Shown here piece after piece: positions 43,911 through 57,501 of a DNA stretch of 64,000 nucleotides. The translations under genes and the position numbers were made by a program. The number at the start of each line of letters is the position of its first letter. The stretch's first letter is position 1. The notes beneath the pieces were generated by a model that was not told where the DNA came from, made no database searches, and saw only the letters and a list, made by a program, of their open reading frames with translations. The DNA comes from Excoecaria cochinchinensis (lineage: Eukaryota > Streptophyta > Magnoliopsida > Malpighiales > Euphorbiaceae), in NCBI GenBank assembly GCA_947683425.1, contig CANTUQ010000073.1, forward strand, positions 14,365,001 through 14,429,000, given 5' to 3'.

Positions 43911-46203
43911 TGTAGATACCGGGTCTCAAGTAGCCTTGATCAGGATTACCCGATGAAGAAATTTAGCTATGTCGGCTTATAGGCAAAAAGAAAGAAGGTC
44001 GGAAGTAAATTCGCTTGTCATTTGAATTTGTTAGGAATGGAGAAAAATGTATTTTTCTTAAATATTTAAAATATATATATATATATATTTTCCGCGAGCG
44101 TTGAGGCGCGGAAGCGCACGACAGCGCCCCAACGCGCAGGCGAGGCATGCGGAGCGCTCGCCCACGCGCTGGGAGACGCGCAGCGCCCAGCGCGCGCTCT
44201 TCTGCACGAGCGGCGCGCTGTGCGCGTGCTCTCCTGTGCGAGCGGCGCGCTGTGCGCGCGGGGACGCCCGTCGGGCGCGCCGACGAGCGTCCCTCGCCCA
44301 TTTTCGTCCCCACTCGCCCATTTCCGCCATTTTTTCCGTTTTTTGGGGGTTTTGGGGTGGTTTTTGGCAATTTTTTTTTGGAATTAAAGGGAAAAACTTT
44401 AGGACTTTAAGAGGGGGATTTTTAGGGAGGTTTTTTGGAAAAAAAAAACTGATTTTTCTTAGGGAGAAAAAATTGGGTTTTGGCTAAAAATTTTGGAAGG
44501 GATTTTCTTAGAAAATTGCTTCATTTTTCTTCAAAAAATTACATAAAATTATTTTCAATTTCTTACATCTGAATTTTATTATTATTCCAACAAATCAAGG
44601 CAAAATATTAATTCATCTACCTTCAATTCTACAAGAAAATATTGAGGGTAATTATTCTTAGCTTTATTCCTTTATTCTTTTTGTTAATTTCATTTATTTT
44701 GTTTTCATTTAACTAATTAGCATGTAAATTCTTTTAGACCCTTTTATTTTGTTTTGTTTTTGATTAATTATTTAGTATGTAAATTCTTTTAGCCTATTAT
44801 TTTCTTCTTATTTTTATCTTTAATTATTTATTTAATATGTAAATTCTTTTAAATCTATTATTTTATTTTCTTGTTAAATTGTTTCTTGCATATGTTAATA
44901 TTTTTATTCTTTGCTCAAAATTGCTGTTATTATAATTATTTATTTAACATGTTTGGCATGATTAATGTATTTTTATTCTTATGCATGTTAAATTGTTTTA
45001 TAATTATTTTATGCATGTTTTAGGTATGATAAATTTGTTATTATTAATTTTTTATGCATGCTAATCTTTATTTATAATTTGTGTTCGTCATTATGTTGTG
45101 TTATTTTGTGCATGTAAAATTGCTAATTTGTTAAATTATATATTTTTTATCATGTCATTTAATTAATTTTGTCATAAATAATGCATATTTTATTTATTTT
45201 AATCTATAATTTGTTATTTATATGTTTAAATAATTTCTTTGGCTCAATCACTAACATGAATTTTATTTGTTTTTTTTATTTTTTTGGTTGCAAATCTTGA
45301 GCATCCATGCACGTGAAGGAGGAGATGCAGGGTTTGGTATCTTTATTGTACATTTTAATTCTCATTTTGTTTATATTTTGATTTTCGTGTAAGTAATTGT
45401 TAAATAAAATGGTTTTTATGCACTCTTAAACAAAAAATCACATAAAAATATTTTATAGAATAAATTGGTTTTTTCTAATAAAATAGGACCAAAGTCCTAA
45501 ATTTTCATCCTAAATAAAATTGCCACATCAAAAGTGTTTTCTTTAAATATGCATGCGAGGACCAATTCCTCATCCTTAAATGAATAACCCGATTTTTGCG
45601 TGGATCGCAACTTATTTAAAATGGGGGTTGTATTCCGCCCCTAGTTTTGTTGTAATTTATGTTTATGCGCTTTATGTTATTCTTTATCGCTCATTTATAT
45701 GGTTGACACTGCGCTTTAATTTTTTATTGCATTTAAACGCGTGAGAAAAGAGACAAAAAGGTAAATTCAAAACTCAATTATAAATTTAACCAAGATATTA
45801 ATAAATGAGAAGTCCCGAACCTTCTCTGGTCTTTGGGCTCAACGAGGCGAGAGGTCTATCCGATCATTCATTGGAACGAAACCTGCAAGACACCTCTTGT
45901 GTCAAAAAAAGGCTTAATAAATCCTAGGTTCCATAGGGTTAGAGGATCATTCCCAATGTTCTATTGGGGTGATTGCCTCCAAGACCCCTTTGGTTTACCC
46001 AAAATGGAAATATGCACCGTCTTAGGCTCACTGAGGCGGGACGAATTTTCCCAATGTTCTATTGGGTGGGGACTCCATGAAACCTCCTTGTTGCCCAAAA
46101 TAGACGCATTGTAATTCGTTGCAAGTTGTCAACATACCTCATCAGCCCGATTGCCCTAAAGCGGGCGGTCAAAAGGGCGCCCCGGGGTCCGACGCGCGTC
46201 ACA
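43911..46203 (+). mobile_element. T6 3' LTR
   Basis: A 2293-bp LTR (TGTAGATACCGGGTCTCAAG to CCGACGCGCGTCACA), the shortest here. Landmarks are a GC-rich island at 44090-44310 with self-complementary GACGCCCGTCGGGCG-type words, donor-like GAGGGTAA at 44644-44651, hairpins at 45485-45500 (TAGGACCAAAGTCCTA) and 45557-45571, GGGGGTTGTATTCCGCCCC near 45623, and terminal modules at 45830-46110. The right flank CCGGG (46204-46208) would be one target duplication; the left one is lost with the 5' LTR. Confidence 0.94.
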
Positions 46204-46462
46204 CCGGGCCACTCGGCTGAGTGGTGTCGCTTGCATTTCACATAGCATATGCACGTTCACATGCATAACATACCCTTGTAACAGATTTCTCTTGACTTCG
46301 CAGGAAAAGTCTGATGATTTCACACACCGACAAAATGGTGTTTATCAGTTGCTCAGCAATGGTTTCACACACCGATAAGCTGCTGTTTCATCAATCATGT
46401 TCTTCAAAGTCTTGAGGCTTTACACACCGACAAGCTGGTGTTTATCATTTGCTCAGCCCTGG
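46204..46462 (+). repeat. Remnant X: tandem-repeat-bearing flank between T6 and T7
   Basis: 259 bp that are neither T6 nor T7. About 46317-46462 holds three degenerate units of TTTCACACACCGACAARMTG followed by GTGTTTATCAGTTGCTCAGC. A 3'-region minisatellite of a further Tat element would look like this, which would make X the host into which T6 and T7 inserted. That is an inference. No gene is present. Confidence 0.6.
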
Positions 46463-49044
46463 TGTAGACACCGGGTCCTGAGTAGCCTTGATCAGGATTA
46501 CCCAATGATGAAATTAAGTGTGCCGATTTATAGGCAAAAAGAATGAAAGTTGGAAGTGATAATCTCCTTATCGTTTTGATTTATTAGGAATAAATAAAAA
46601 TATATTTTAAAAATATTTTAAAAATTATTTTGGGATAAAAAGTTAGTTTTTAAATTATTGTGTTTTATAGAAAATAAAAAAAAATATTCGCGCGAATGTC
46701 GGCCTGCGGCAGCGCTGGGCGCGCGCCGCAGCACCCCGGTGCGCAGGCCAGCGCGCGGCTGCGTGAGCGACTCGCTGGGTGCCGCCCGCGCGCATGGGAG
46801 ATGCCCGTCGGGCGTGCCGACGGGCGTCTCTCGCGCCCTTTCGCCCTTCCAGCTGCCGATTTTCATTTTCTCTTCAACTTTAAGTGTTTTTAACTCATTT
46901 GTTTTGCATAATTTAATTCTAAAACCCTTTTATCTTCTAACTATCCAAATTCTTCAGTTTTTGGCTGATATTAGAATTCAATTATTTTTATTTTGCCATT
47001 AAAAATCTGATTTTAATTGGTAATATAAAATTGTTTTTTAGTGAGAATTTGGGGGGGATTTTCTGTAGAAAATTATTTTCTTCTTCTTTCTTCTCTAAAA
47101 AAAAAAACAAATTCTCTCAATTTCTGAAGGATTTTTCCAAAATAATTCTTAAGGCAAAAAGAATAATTTTTGTTCTTTGGAATTTTCTTCTTTTCATTTA
47201 ACAATTGTTTACTTTGAGACAAAGAAATCAATTATTTGTTCTTGAGTAAAAATTCATTTTCAATATTTTATTTTTCTAATATATTCTTACAATCAAGACA
47301 AGCAATTGGATCATCTACTTTCATTTCTTCAAGATAAATTTTGAGGGTAAACATTCTTGGCTCCATTTCTTAATTTAATTTTTAATTTCATTTTTTTCAA
47401 TTAATTAGTTAACATGTAAATTCTTTTGGTTCTATTATTTTCTTCTTATTTCTTATTCTTTTGTTTTTATTTAATTAGTTAACATGTAAATTCTCTTAGA
47501 TCTATATTTTTACTTCTTATTTCTTATTTAATTGTTCATATTGCTCATATTGAATTGTTCATATATTGTTATTATTATTATTATTATTATTATCATCATC
47601 ATCTTTATTCTTACCATGTGCTCATGTGATTGTCTATATTATTATTGGTATTATTTTTATCATGCCTTAAACATGTCATGTTAATTTTATTTCCTATTGT
47701 TCTTGCATGTTTATATGATTATGCATACCCTTGGTTGTTATTGTGCTTTGTTGTTGTTATTATCACCATTGTTATTTTTATTACTTTTGCCATAATTTGT
47801 TACTAGTATCATTATTGTTAGCATTATTATTTATGTTTTATGCATGCTGAATTCTATCATCATTATTTTATGCTTGTTTATGCATGTTGAATTTTATTAT
47901 TATTATGTTATTTTTTTATTATGTCATTTTTTATGCATGCTAAATTGTTAATTAATTAATTTGCATATTTTTATTATGTCATTTTAATTGGCTTGTCATA
48001 CATAATGCAATTTTGTTTGTCTTAATTTAATTGTTTTTATGTTATATGTTTAATTCATTTTTTATTACTAACTTCATTTTCATTTGTTTTTATTTTCAAT
48101 ACTCATTTTTATGTGTGAGTTTTTGCCAAGTGGGAGCCCATGGAGACTTGAAGATACCATATGGAAGTTGTTCATTTTTTATTGTTTTTCATTATTTTTG
48201 TTTCGTTTGTTTTATCATGTAATTTGTAAAAAGTCTATTTAATTTTATTTTTATGCACGTTAATTAAAAAAATCACAAAAATATTTATATTAATTAATTT
48301 GATTTTTTTTCTAATAAAAATGGGACCAATGTCCTAATTTTCATCCTAAATAAATTGTCATAATAGAATTATTTTCTTTAAACATGCATGTGAGGACCAA
48401 TGTCCTCATCTTTAATAAATAGCCCCATTCATGTATGAATTGTATTTTATTTACAAATGGGGGTTGTATTCCGCCCCTAGTTTTGTTGTAATTTATTTTC
48501 ATGTGCTTTTATTTACTTTATCTACCGCTTTCTTTATTTGATTGACATGTGCTTTAATTAAATTGCATTAAAATTGAATGAGAAATGGGATGAAACGCTA
48601 AATTCAAAACTCAATTATAAACTTAATCAAGGTATGAATAAATGGGAAGTCCCGAACTATCTCTAGTCTTTGGGCTCAACGAGGCAAGAGGACCATTTCA
48701 ATGTTCCATTGGAATGGGACTTCCAAGACACCTCTTGTGTCCCATAAAAAGGCTTTAACTTGCATAGTCCTAAGCTCCATGAGGCAAGAGGGTCATCCTA
48801 ATGTTCTATTAGGATGGGGCCTCCAAGACCCCTCTAGCTTGTCCAAAATAGACATAGCAGGGCTGTCTTAGGCTCAATGAGGCTAGACGATCTTTCCCAA
48901 TGTTCTATTGGGTGGTGACTCCATGAAACCTCCTTGTTGCCCAAAATGGACGCACTTGTAATTTCTTACAAGTTTTATGAACCTCATCCCGATCGCCCTA
49001 AAGGCGGGCGTTCGAGGCGACCCTGGGGTTCGGCGTGCATCACA
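46463..49044 (+). mobile_element. T7 5' LTR
   Basis: A 2582-bp LTR (TGTAGACACCGGGTCCTGAG to TTCGGCGTGCATCACA). Landmarks are a GC-rich island at 46690-46850, TATAAAA at 47024-47030, donor-like GAGGGTAAAC at 47343-47352, a short ATT microsatellite at 47568-47592, GTGGGAGCCCATGGAGA near 48130, hairpins at 48322-48335 and 48392-48407, GGGGGTTGTATTCCGCCCC near 48465, and three tandem terminal modules at 48660-48945, the last with TGGTGACTCCA. Confidence 0.94.
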
Positions 49045-49045
49045 G

Positions 49046-49063
49046 TGGCGACTCCACTGGGGA
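49046..49063 (+). other. T7 primer binding site (tRNA-Arg type)
   Basis: TGGCGACTCCACTGGGGA, one base after the LTR end. Confidence 0.87.
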
Positions 49064-50138
49064 CATAGAGACTTCCCTTCGAAAATACCTTGGTTAAAAT
49101 TTACAATTGAGTTTTAATGTAAAAAATTCATCTCTTTTCGTAATTGCATAACATATCATTAGAGCCTTAGATTATGCTAGTTTGGTCCCTCTTTTAACCC
49201 CGGTGCGTTCCTGAAACACGACCCTACGTTCACTAAATGTTGGGAAGTGTTAAGGATAATCATCAACCCAAGCCTTGTACCTTATGGTATATCAAATGGA
49301 GACCCAATCGGTTGTTATGCTCATGATGAGCTAGACCTGTTGGTAGGGACCATGCTTGGGTAGCCCTAAAGTAACATTACCTTGGCCAAAGCTCATGTAA
49401 TGGAAGTAGACACTTCCCCTAGGTGGTATGAACCTTAATACTATGCTTGCTGTATGGATCGTTATGTATTGGGCAGACCCATATATTTTAATTGATCACC
49501 TAATCAAAGGCTTTCATGCCCCGATAGGCCCATGTCAATTTATTCGGACTGCCTAAATACATAATGATCATAACCCATGCGCCTCTGCATTGGTTAGGAG
49601 AGGTTATGCTGCTGGTTTCCCACCGTGCACCATACGCGCCCATTAGGTCCCCTGTTGACCCATGGGCCAATCCCACCTAGGAAAGAGATTATGACCTCAT
49701 GTGCGGGAGTGATAAGGTTGTAGGGATCTATCTGCTTGCATGTGGTTGTGGATGCTGCACAGCATGCTCATGCATCGCGTGTTATTCATGCGTGTTAATA
49801 AAAATAAAAAATATATGCATTTCATTTTTGTGTGTGTATATCCTTTTGTATGCATATTATCTTTCACATGTACATATCATCCTACGTACAACTTTTTCCA
49901 TGCATCGCATCGTATTATTGTAAACTATTGATCTTTCACTCATCGAGGACCATTTGCACAACACGATCATACATTACATGCCATTCATGCATCGTTCTAA
50001 TCCCTTGGTTTTTTCAGCCACTATAAACCATTTACTTGGGAGGTTTTGGGATCCCCGTAGTTGCTCGAGGAGTAAATGGAGTTCAAATTGGTTGGCAGAG
50101 ATCTAGTGTCTTTATCAGAATATCCGCAGGCATTAGAG
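49064..50138 (+). mobile_element. T7 5' leader with predicted splice acceptor
   Basis: The shared leader block is followed by a longer ATG-rich stretch (49740-49960). The end reads CGTTCTAATCCCTTGGTTTT followed by TTCAG|CC, with AG at 50016-50017 and CTAAT about 20 bases upstream. Short open frames (up to 74 codons) at 49699-50026 are not conserved in other leaders. Confidence 0.75.
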
Positions 50139-50949
50139 ATGGCTGATCCTTCACAATAAACTGAAGAGGTTCGTGCCCTAATTGCCCAAGAGATAGATGA
50201 GAGATTTGAAGAGCTAGAAAAGAAGTTATTGGCCGTGATTAAGGAGAGAATGGATGCCATGGCACTTGTTCTTCAAGCCCAATTCATGACGACTGCTATT
50301 AGCCAAGTTAACTCGACCCCGACTCAGAAGGCTCGTGCAACGACGACTGTAATGTTCCCGTCCACTCCCGAGCCTAGTTGCAAGGCACCACTCGGCTCAC
50401 CAATCAAGCTACTGGGAAGAGCAAAGGGACTAGAGCCTTTACAGTCAATGGGCCTCCTCAGTCCCTCAAACACCGAAAGGAAGATAACTGATCTTAAAGA
50501 AGAGATTGTGAAGTCCAAGCTTGCAACTACCCGGGAACCACTTAATAAGATTATTGCTGGCCCCGCAAGTCCAGGAGTTGGTTACTATGATAATAGCAGT
50601 GGTACCTAAAGGGCAAGGAAAGTGTCAGCAATTAAAGCGGATCAGAGGCACTACTCTAATTTGGGCAGATCCTTGTCTTGGGTACTCAATAGATTGATGA
50701 AGGAAGGTAAGCTACAGCCACTGCCTGCTAAGCCCGCCAGAAACCAGGGACAACCCAATTACAAGGTCGATTAGTATTGTGCCTTCCACCAGCACACTGG
50801 GCATGTGACGGACAATTGTGTAAGGCTAAGGCATGAGATTCAAGATCTGATCGATAATAAGCAGATCACGGATCCAGAATGCCGAAAGGGTAAACATGGG
50901 AGCTCAAGTCTCATGGGTAGCAACAGGAAAGATTTTGGGGCCATAAGGG
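50139..50949 (+). pseudogene. gag: T7 Gag variant lacking the capsid core
   Basis: One frame from ATG 50139, broken by TAA 50157-50159, TAA 50607-50609 and TAG 50772-50774, and cut by T8. The N-terminus LIAQEIDERFEELEKKLLAV corresponds to the coiled-coil-like start of the other Gags. A Ser/Thr/Pro-rich middle follows, with ITDLKEEIVKSKLAT, a segment shared with T2 Gag. It then jumps directly to RHYSNLGRSLSWVLNRLMKE and the knuckle YCAFHQHTGHVTDNCVRLRH. The capsid core (PKFDGTSDP to WRNRV) is missing without any frame disruption. Confidence 0.8.
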
Positions 50950-53627
<2,678 letters not shown>

Positions 53628-53628
53628 G

Positions 53629-53646
53629 GCGACTCCACTGGGGAAT
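53629..53646 (+). other. T8 primer binding site (tRNA-Arg type)
   Basis: TGGCGACTCCACTGGGGA, one base after the LTR end. Confidence 0.88.
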
Positions 53647-54559
53647 TTGAGACTTCCCTTCGAAAGTGCCTTGGTTAAAATTTACAATTGAGTTTTAATT
53701 TATAAATTTCATCTCTTTTCGAAATTGCATTGCATCCATATTAGAGCCTTAGATTATGCTAGTTTTGTCCCTAGTTTAACCCCGGTGCATTCCCGAAGTA
53801 TGACCCTATTTTCACTCAATTTAGGGAAGTGTTAAGGATAATCACCAGCTCAAGCCTCGTACCTTATGGTATATCAAATGGTGACCCGATCGGTCGTTAT
53901 GCTCGTGATGAGCTAGACCCGTTGGCAGGGACCATGCTTGGGTAGCCCTAAAGTATCAATACCTTTGACCAAAGCTCATGTAATGGCAATAGATACTTCC
54001 ACTAGGTGAAATGTACCGTAATACCGTGCTTGCTATGTAGGCCATCATATATTGAAAAAAATCGCTTAAATTAAATGGTCTTTATCAATGGCTTTCATAC
54101 CCCGGTAGGCCCATCTTAATTTAATTGAGGTGTTTAAATACATAATGGCCAAACACTCATACGTGTGTACATTAAATAAGAGCTGTTATGCTGCCGATTT
54201 TTCACCGTGCACCATACGCGTCTGATGGGTTCCCTGTTAACCCTTGGATAAAGCCCACCTAGGAAAGAGACTATGCTACCTCATGTGTGAGAGAGATAAG
54301 GTTGGAAGGATCTATCTACTTGCATGTGTTTGTCTATGTTGCATCAGCACGACCATGCATTTCACTTCAATCATGCATCATCCTAACGAGGTGTATTTTT
54401 TCAGCCATCATAGATTCACTCGGGTGGTTTAGGGGTCCCGACGGTCGGTTGAGAAGGATTCTGCTCTTGGGGTTACCACAGCTAGTGCCGTATCAGAGTA
54501 TAAATTCTCTTTCAGATAGTAGTGAGACTTTCTCTTCAAAATCATCAGCTGATACAAGT
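53647..54559 (+). mobile_element. T8 5' leader with predicted splice acceptor at 54404
   Basis: Shared leader block, then CATCCTAACGAGGTGTATTT followed by TTTCAG|CC, with AG at 54403-54404. From there to 54560 no ATG occurs, and the ATG at 54560 is the Gag start. The predicted intron from 51778 to 54404 is about 2.6 kb and removes the primer binding site. Confidence 0.78.
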
Positions 54560-56110
54560 ATGTCTAATCCAGCCAGTGGGTCTGATGCAACCAGGGCTAT
54601 GATTGCCGAGGAAGTAGGGAGAAAAATGGAAGAGTTTGAGGCTAGAATGATGGCCATGATGGGCAATCTTGCCACTACCATAGCTGGGCAACAAGTTGCT
54701 ACTACTCCTATTAGGGGGCCAGATGAACAAGGGGTTGTTAGGGAGGATCCCCCTGCTATAGTTGACCCACCTGCGGTTGAGCAAAGAGCACCAGCACCTA
54801 TTGAGCGTAGAGAAGGCCCGAGATTTGAGGTTGACCTCTGGGAAGATGAGCAAGAGGAACAGATGGTAGCAAAGGGAAAGTCACCCAAGCTGGAGGAAGC
54901 AATGTGGAGAAAGATGGAGGAGAGGTTTGAGGCTATGACAAGGATGATGACGGTATGAAGGGGAATGAACCCGGAGGATCATGAATTGGATGGGGATGAT
55001 CTGGTCCCCTAGAACTTCAAGATGCCTGATATCCCAAAATTTGACGGCACCTCTGATCCTGCTGCACACATCAAGCAATATTCATTGGTCATGAAGGGGA
55101 CAACTTTAACAAGGAAGCAGAAGATAGAGTACTTTTGCTTGAGTCTTACAGGAGCTGCCATTGACTGGTACCATGGGCTGGACAGGAGGTCCAAAGAAGA
55201 CTGGGACTTATTGACTGAAGAGTTCCTAAAGCAATACGATTGCAGTACTCGCATGGAGGTCACAATGAAGGATCTAGAGTTGTTACAGCAGAAGGCTGGG
55301 GAGTCTTTCCATGAATACCTCACCCGGTGGAGGAACCGGGTTATGAAGATGAAGCGCAAACCCAATACACCTTATTAGATTCGGTTATTCATTCAGAATG
55401 CTAGCCTATATCTGAGAGATGGACTTAGAATGAAGGGGCTGAAAGATTGGGAGTCCTTGAAGGACATTGCTATAGAGGCAGAAGGAGAATATATGGCCAG
55501 AAGGGCAAGCAGTGAGGCTTATGCCAAGAAGGGCTACAACAATAAAGGTGCAGCCAAGTCAGCTAGTTTCAGCGGTGGTAACAGAAGTGGGAAGACAGCT
55601 GAGGTGTCGGCAATAGGAATGAATCAGAGGTACTTCTCGAATTTGGGTAGGCCTTTGTCATGGGTACTGAAGAGGTTGATGAAGGAGGGGAAGCTACAAC
55701 CCCTACCACCTAGATCAGTTAGGACCCAAGGAGAACCGGGGTATAAAGAGAACGAGTACTGTGCCTTTCACCAGCATACCGGGCATCTGACAGACAATTG
55801 CTTTAGGCTGAGGCACCAGATTCAGGATCTAATCGATAGTAAGCAGATCACTGATCCTGAAAAGAGGGAGAGCAAGAAGAAGTCTAATTTCAATGCTGTG
55901 CCACCCCCTATCTTCATGATTGGGTCGAGCCTACCTGAATGGTATGTATTACAGGATTTGTATGGCAATGAATACGTCGCTATCACTCGCCCTGAGGCAA
56001 GTGGAGAAGGGATTCCCGTGGCGGCGATAGACTGTTGGTCCACTAGTGAGAGTGGAGACGAAGACGAAGATGAGAAGGATGGAGAGTTCATGGATCCATG
56101 GGATTCGTAG
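54560..56110 (+). pseudogene. gag: T8 gag
   Basis: From MSNPASGSDATRAMIAEEVG: coiled-coil-like EFEARMMAMMGNLATTIAG, acidic linker, TGA 54956-54958 and TAG 55012-55014. Then the capsid core MPDIPKFDGTSDPAAHIKQY to YLTRWRNRVMKMKRKP, TAG 55376-55378 (same codon as the T6 stop, CAG in T5), RPLSWVLKRLMKEGKLQPLP, an intact knuckle YCAFHQHTGHLTDNCFRLRH, and the linker to protease with an acidic run. TAG is at 56108-56110. All pieces are in one frame with the protease and RT, so gag-pol was a single polyprotein frame. Confidence 0.9.
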
Positions 56111-57501
56111 GAGGATGAGAGAGTTGGAGCTGTAACAAGAAGTGGAAGAGTGGTCCCCGAAGTTGAGAAGCAGCAGGACACAGTGCAAACACCCGTGGAG
56201 AAGGAGCCGGAAGAAAATTCCATAATAAAGCAGCTGAAAAAGACCACGGCTCAGATATCTATTTGGGACCTTCTAAGGCAGTCCCCTTCTCATAGACAGA
56301 AGTTAGTCGAGGCATTGAGTGAGTCCACCGTAGCCACCACAATTTCTCCATCTGAGTTGCTAGATCTCGTCAAGGGGGGATCAGGGGAAAGACTGGTATT
56401 TTCTGACGCAGATTTGCCAACTGAAGGCCGCAATCACAACCGACCACTATACATCAAGGCTCAAATTAACGGCAAGTACACCGCTTGTGTTATGGTTGAT
56501 GATGGGTTATCCATAAATGTTTGCCCCCTAGTGGCACTTCAGGCTTTTGGGCTGGACGAGAGTATGTTGAGTAAGTCTGATCTGACCATCATAGCCTACG
56601 ATAATTCTTGAAGACATGCATTGGGAACATTCAGAGCTCTAGTTAGGACTGGGCCTGTTGAGACGGAGGCAGAGTTTGTGGTCTTGCCTATCCCAGCCAA
56701 TTTCTCAGCCTTACTGGGAAGACCGTGGTTCCATAAATTGGGAGGAGTGCCATCCACCCTGCATCAAATGGTAAAGATACCTCATGAAGGGGAGGTGGTG
56801 ACCATTAAAGCAGCGAGAGAGAATCAAGTGTCTGCCTTGGGGATCTCTAATCAGCCATTTAGTGCCTTCCACGTATCAGTGATTGGTGAGGAGCAGGGCT
56901 TGGCTGGTAGCCCTCAGGTGATGAACATGATGAAGAAGATGCACTTCCTCCCAGGGGCCGGATTGGGTAAAAATTCGTAGGGGTTGCAAGATGCCATCAC
57001 AACGCAAGGCCAGAAAGATCGGAAGGGTCTGGGTTACAAAGGAGAGCATGGCAGGAAAAAAGTATCGGAGAAGATCCCCCATATTTTAGAGAGTTTTGTT
57101 CCCTCATCTTCGGTCTGTGCCTATACTGGAGAAGAAGAGCCTCAGTGGGTGGATGGAAAGATCATTTCGGGGTTTGAAATTTTTAATGATGTCTTCGACT
57201 GGGATGTTGGAGTTATCAAGTCCGCAGAGAACTTCTAGGATGAGGAGATCATGACTCAGTGCAGTGTCTCGGACAGGGATGAGCCCGAGGAGATTGTCAC
57301 TGATAAGCTGTTAGCTACCAGGTTGAAAGGAAAGGAAAAGATGGTAGAGCCAGAGCTAGAGATTGAAAATTTGAAGATCTCATCGGAGGTAGTTGAAAAG
57401 CCTCCACCAAGCCAGGAAGTTAAAGCCCAGTCAGCTGTAGCATCGTTATCGACAGAAGATGAAGGCAATAATTATTTAGATACTATTTTTATGCCATAAC
57501 T
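56111..57501 (+). pseudogene. T8 protease region with G-patch-like motif
   Basis: KQLKKTTAQISIWDLLRQSP, then the aspartic protease: INGKYTACVMVDDGLSINVC (DDGL in place of DDGS), TGA 56609-56611, and VLPIPANFSALLGRPWFHKL. The G-patch-like MHFLPGAGLGKNS is followed by TAG 56978-56980, a stop at the same codon as the TAA of T3. The frame continues with GQKDRKGLGYKGEHG and FEIFNDVFDW. TAG 57236-57238 (TGG in T6) and TAA 57497-57499 follow. Confidence 0.87.

Larger units (their letters stand above)
35001..46203 (+). mobile_element. T6: Tat-type element lacking its 5' LTR
   Basis: Leader (about 35001-35763), gag, protease, RT, RNase H, archaeal-type RNase H, integrase (to 42062), 3' non-coding region and 3' LTR (43911-46203) are all present in order. 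The 5' LTR, primer binding site and start of the leader are absent: leader sequence (TGACCCTACGTTC) abuts the broken RNase H of T3. The reading frame has two frameshifts and seven or more stops, so it is defective. Confidence 0.9.
46463..50949 (+). mobile_element. T7: 5' part of a Tat-type element (LTR, leader, Gag variant), interrupted by T8
   Basis: 5' LTR at 46463-49044, primer binding site, leader and a Gag variant, up to the T8 insertion at 50950. The target duplication for T8 would be AAGGG (50945-50949). The remainder of T7 lies right of the window. The left flank CCTGG (46458-46462) would be the T7 duplication. Confidence 0.9.

Noticed and set aside
49699..50026. Cysteine-rich small open frames in the T7 leader
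   Set aside because: Not conserved in the leaders of T2, T5, T6 or T8; overlapping frames in an ATG-rich non-coding stretch.
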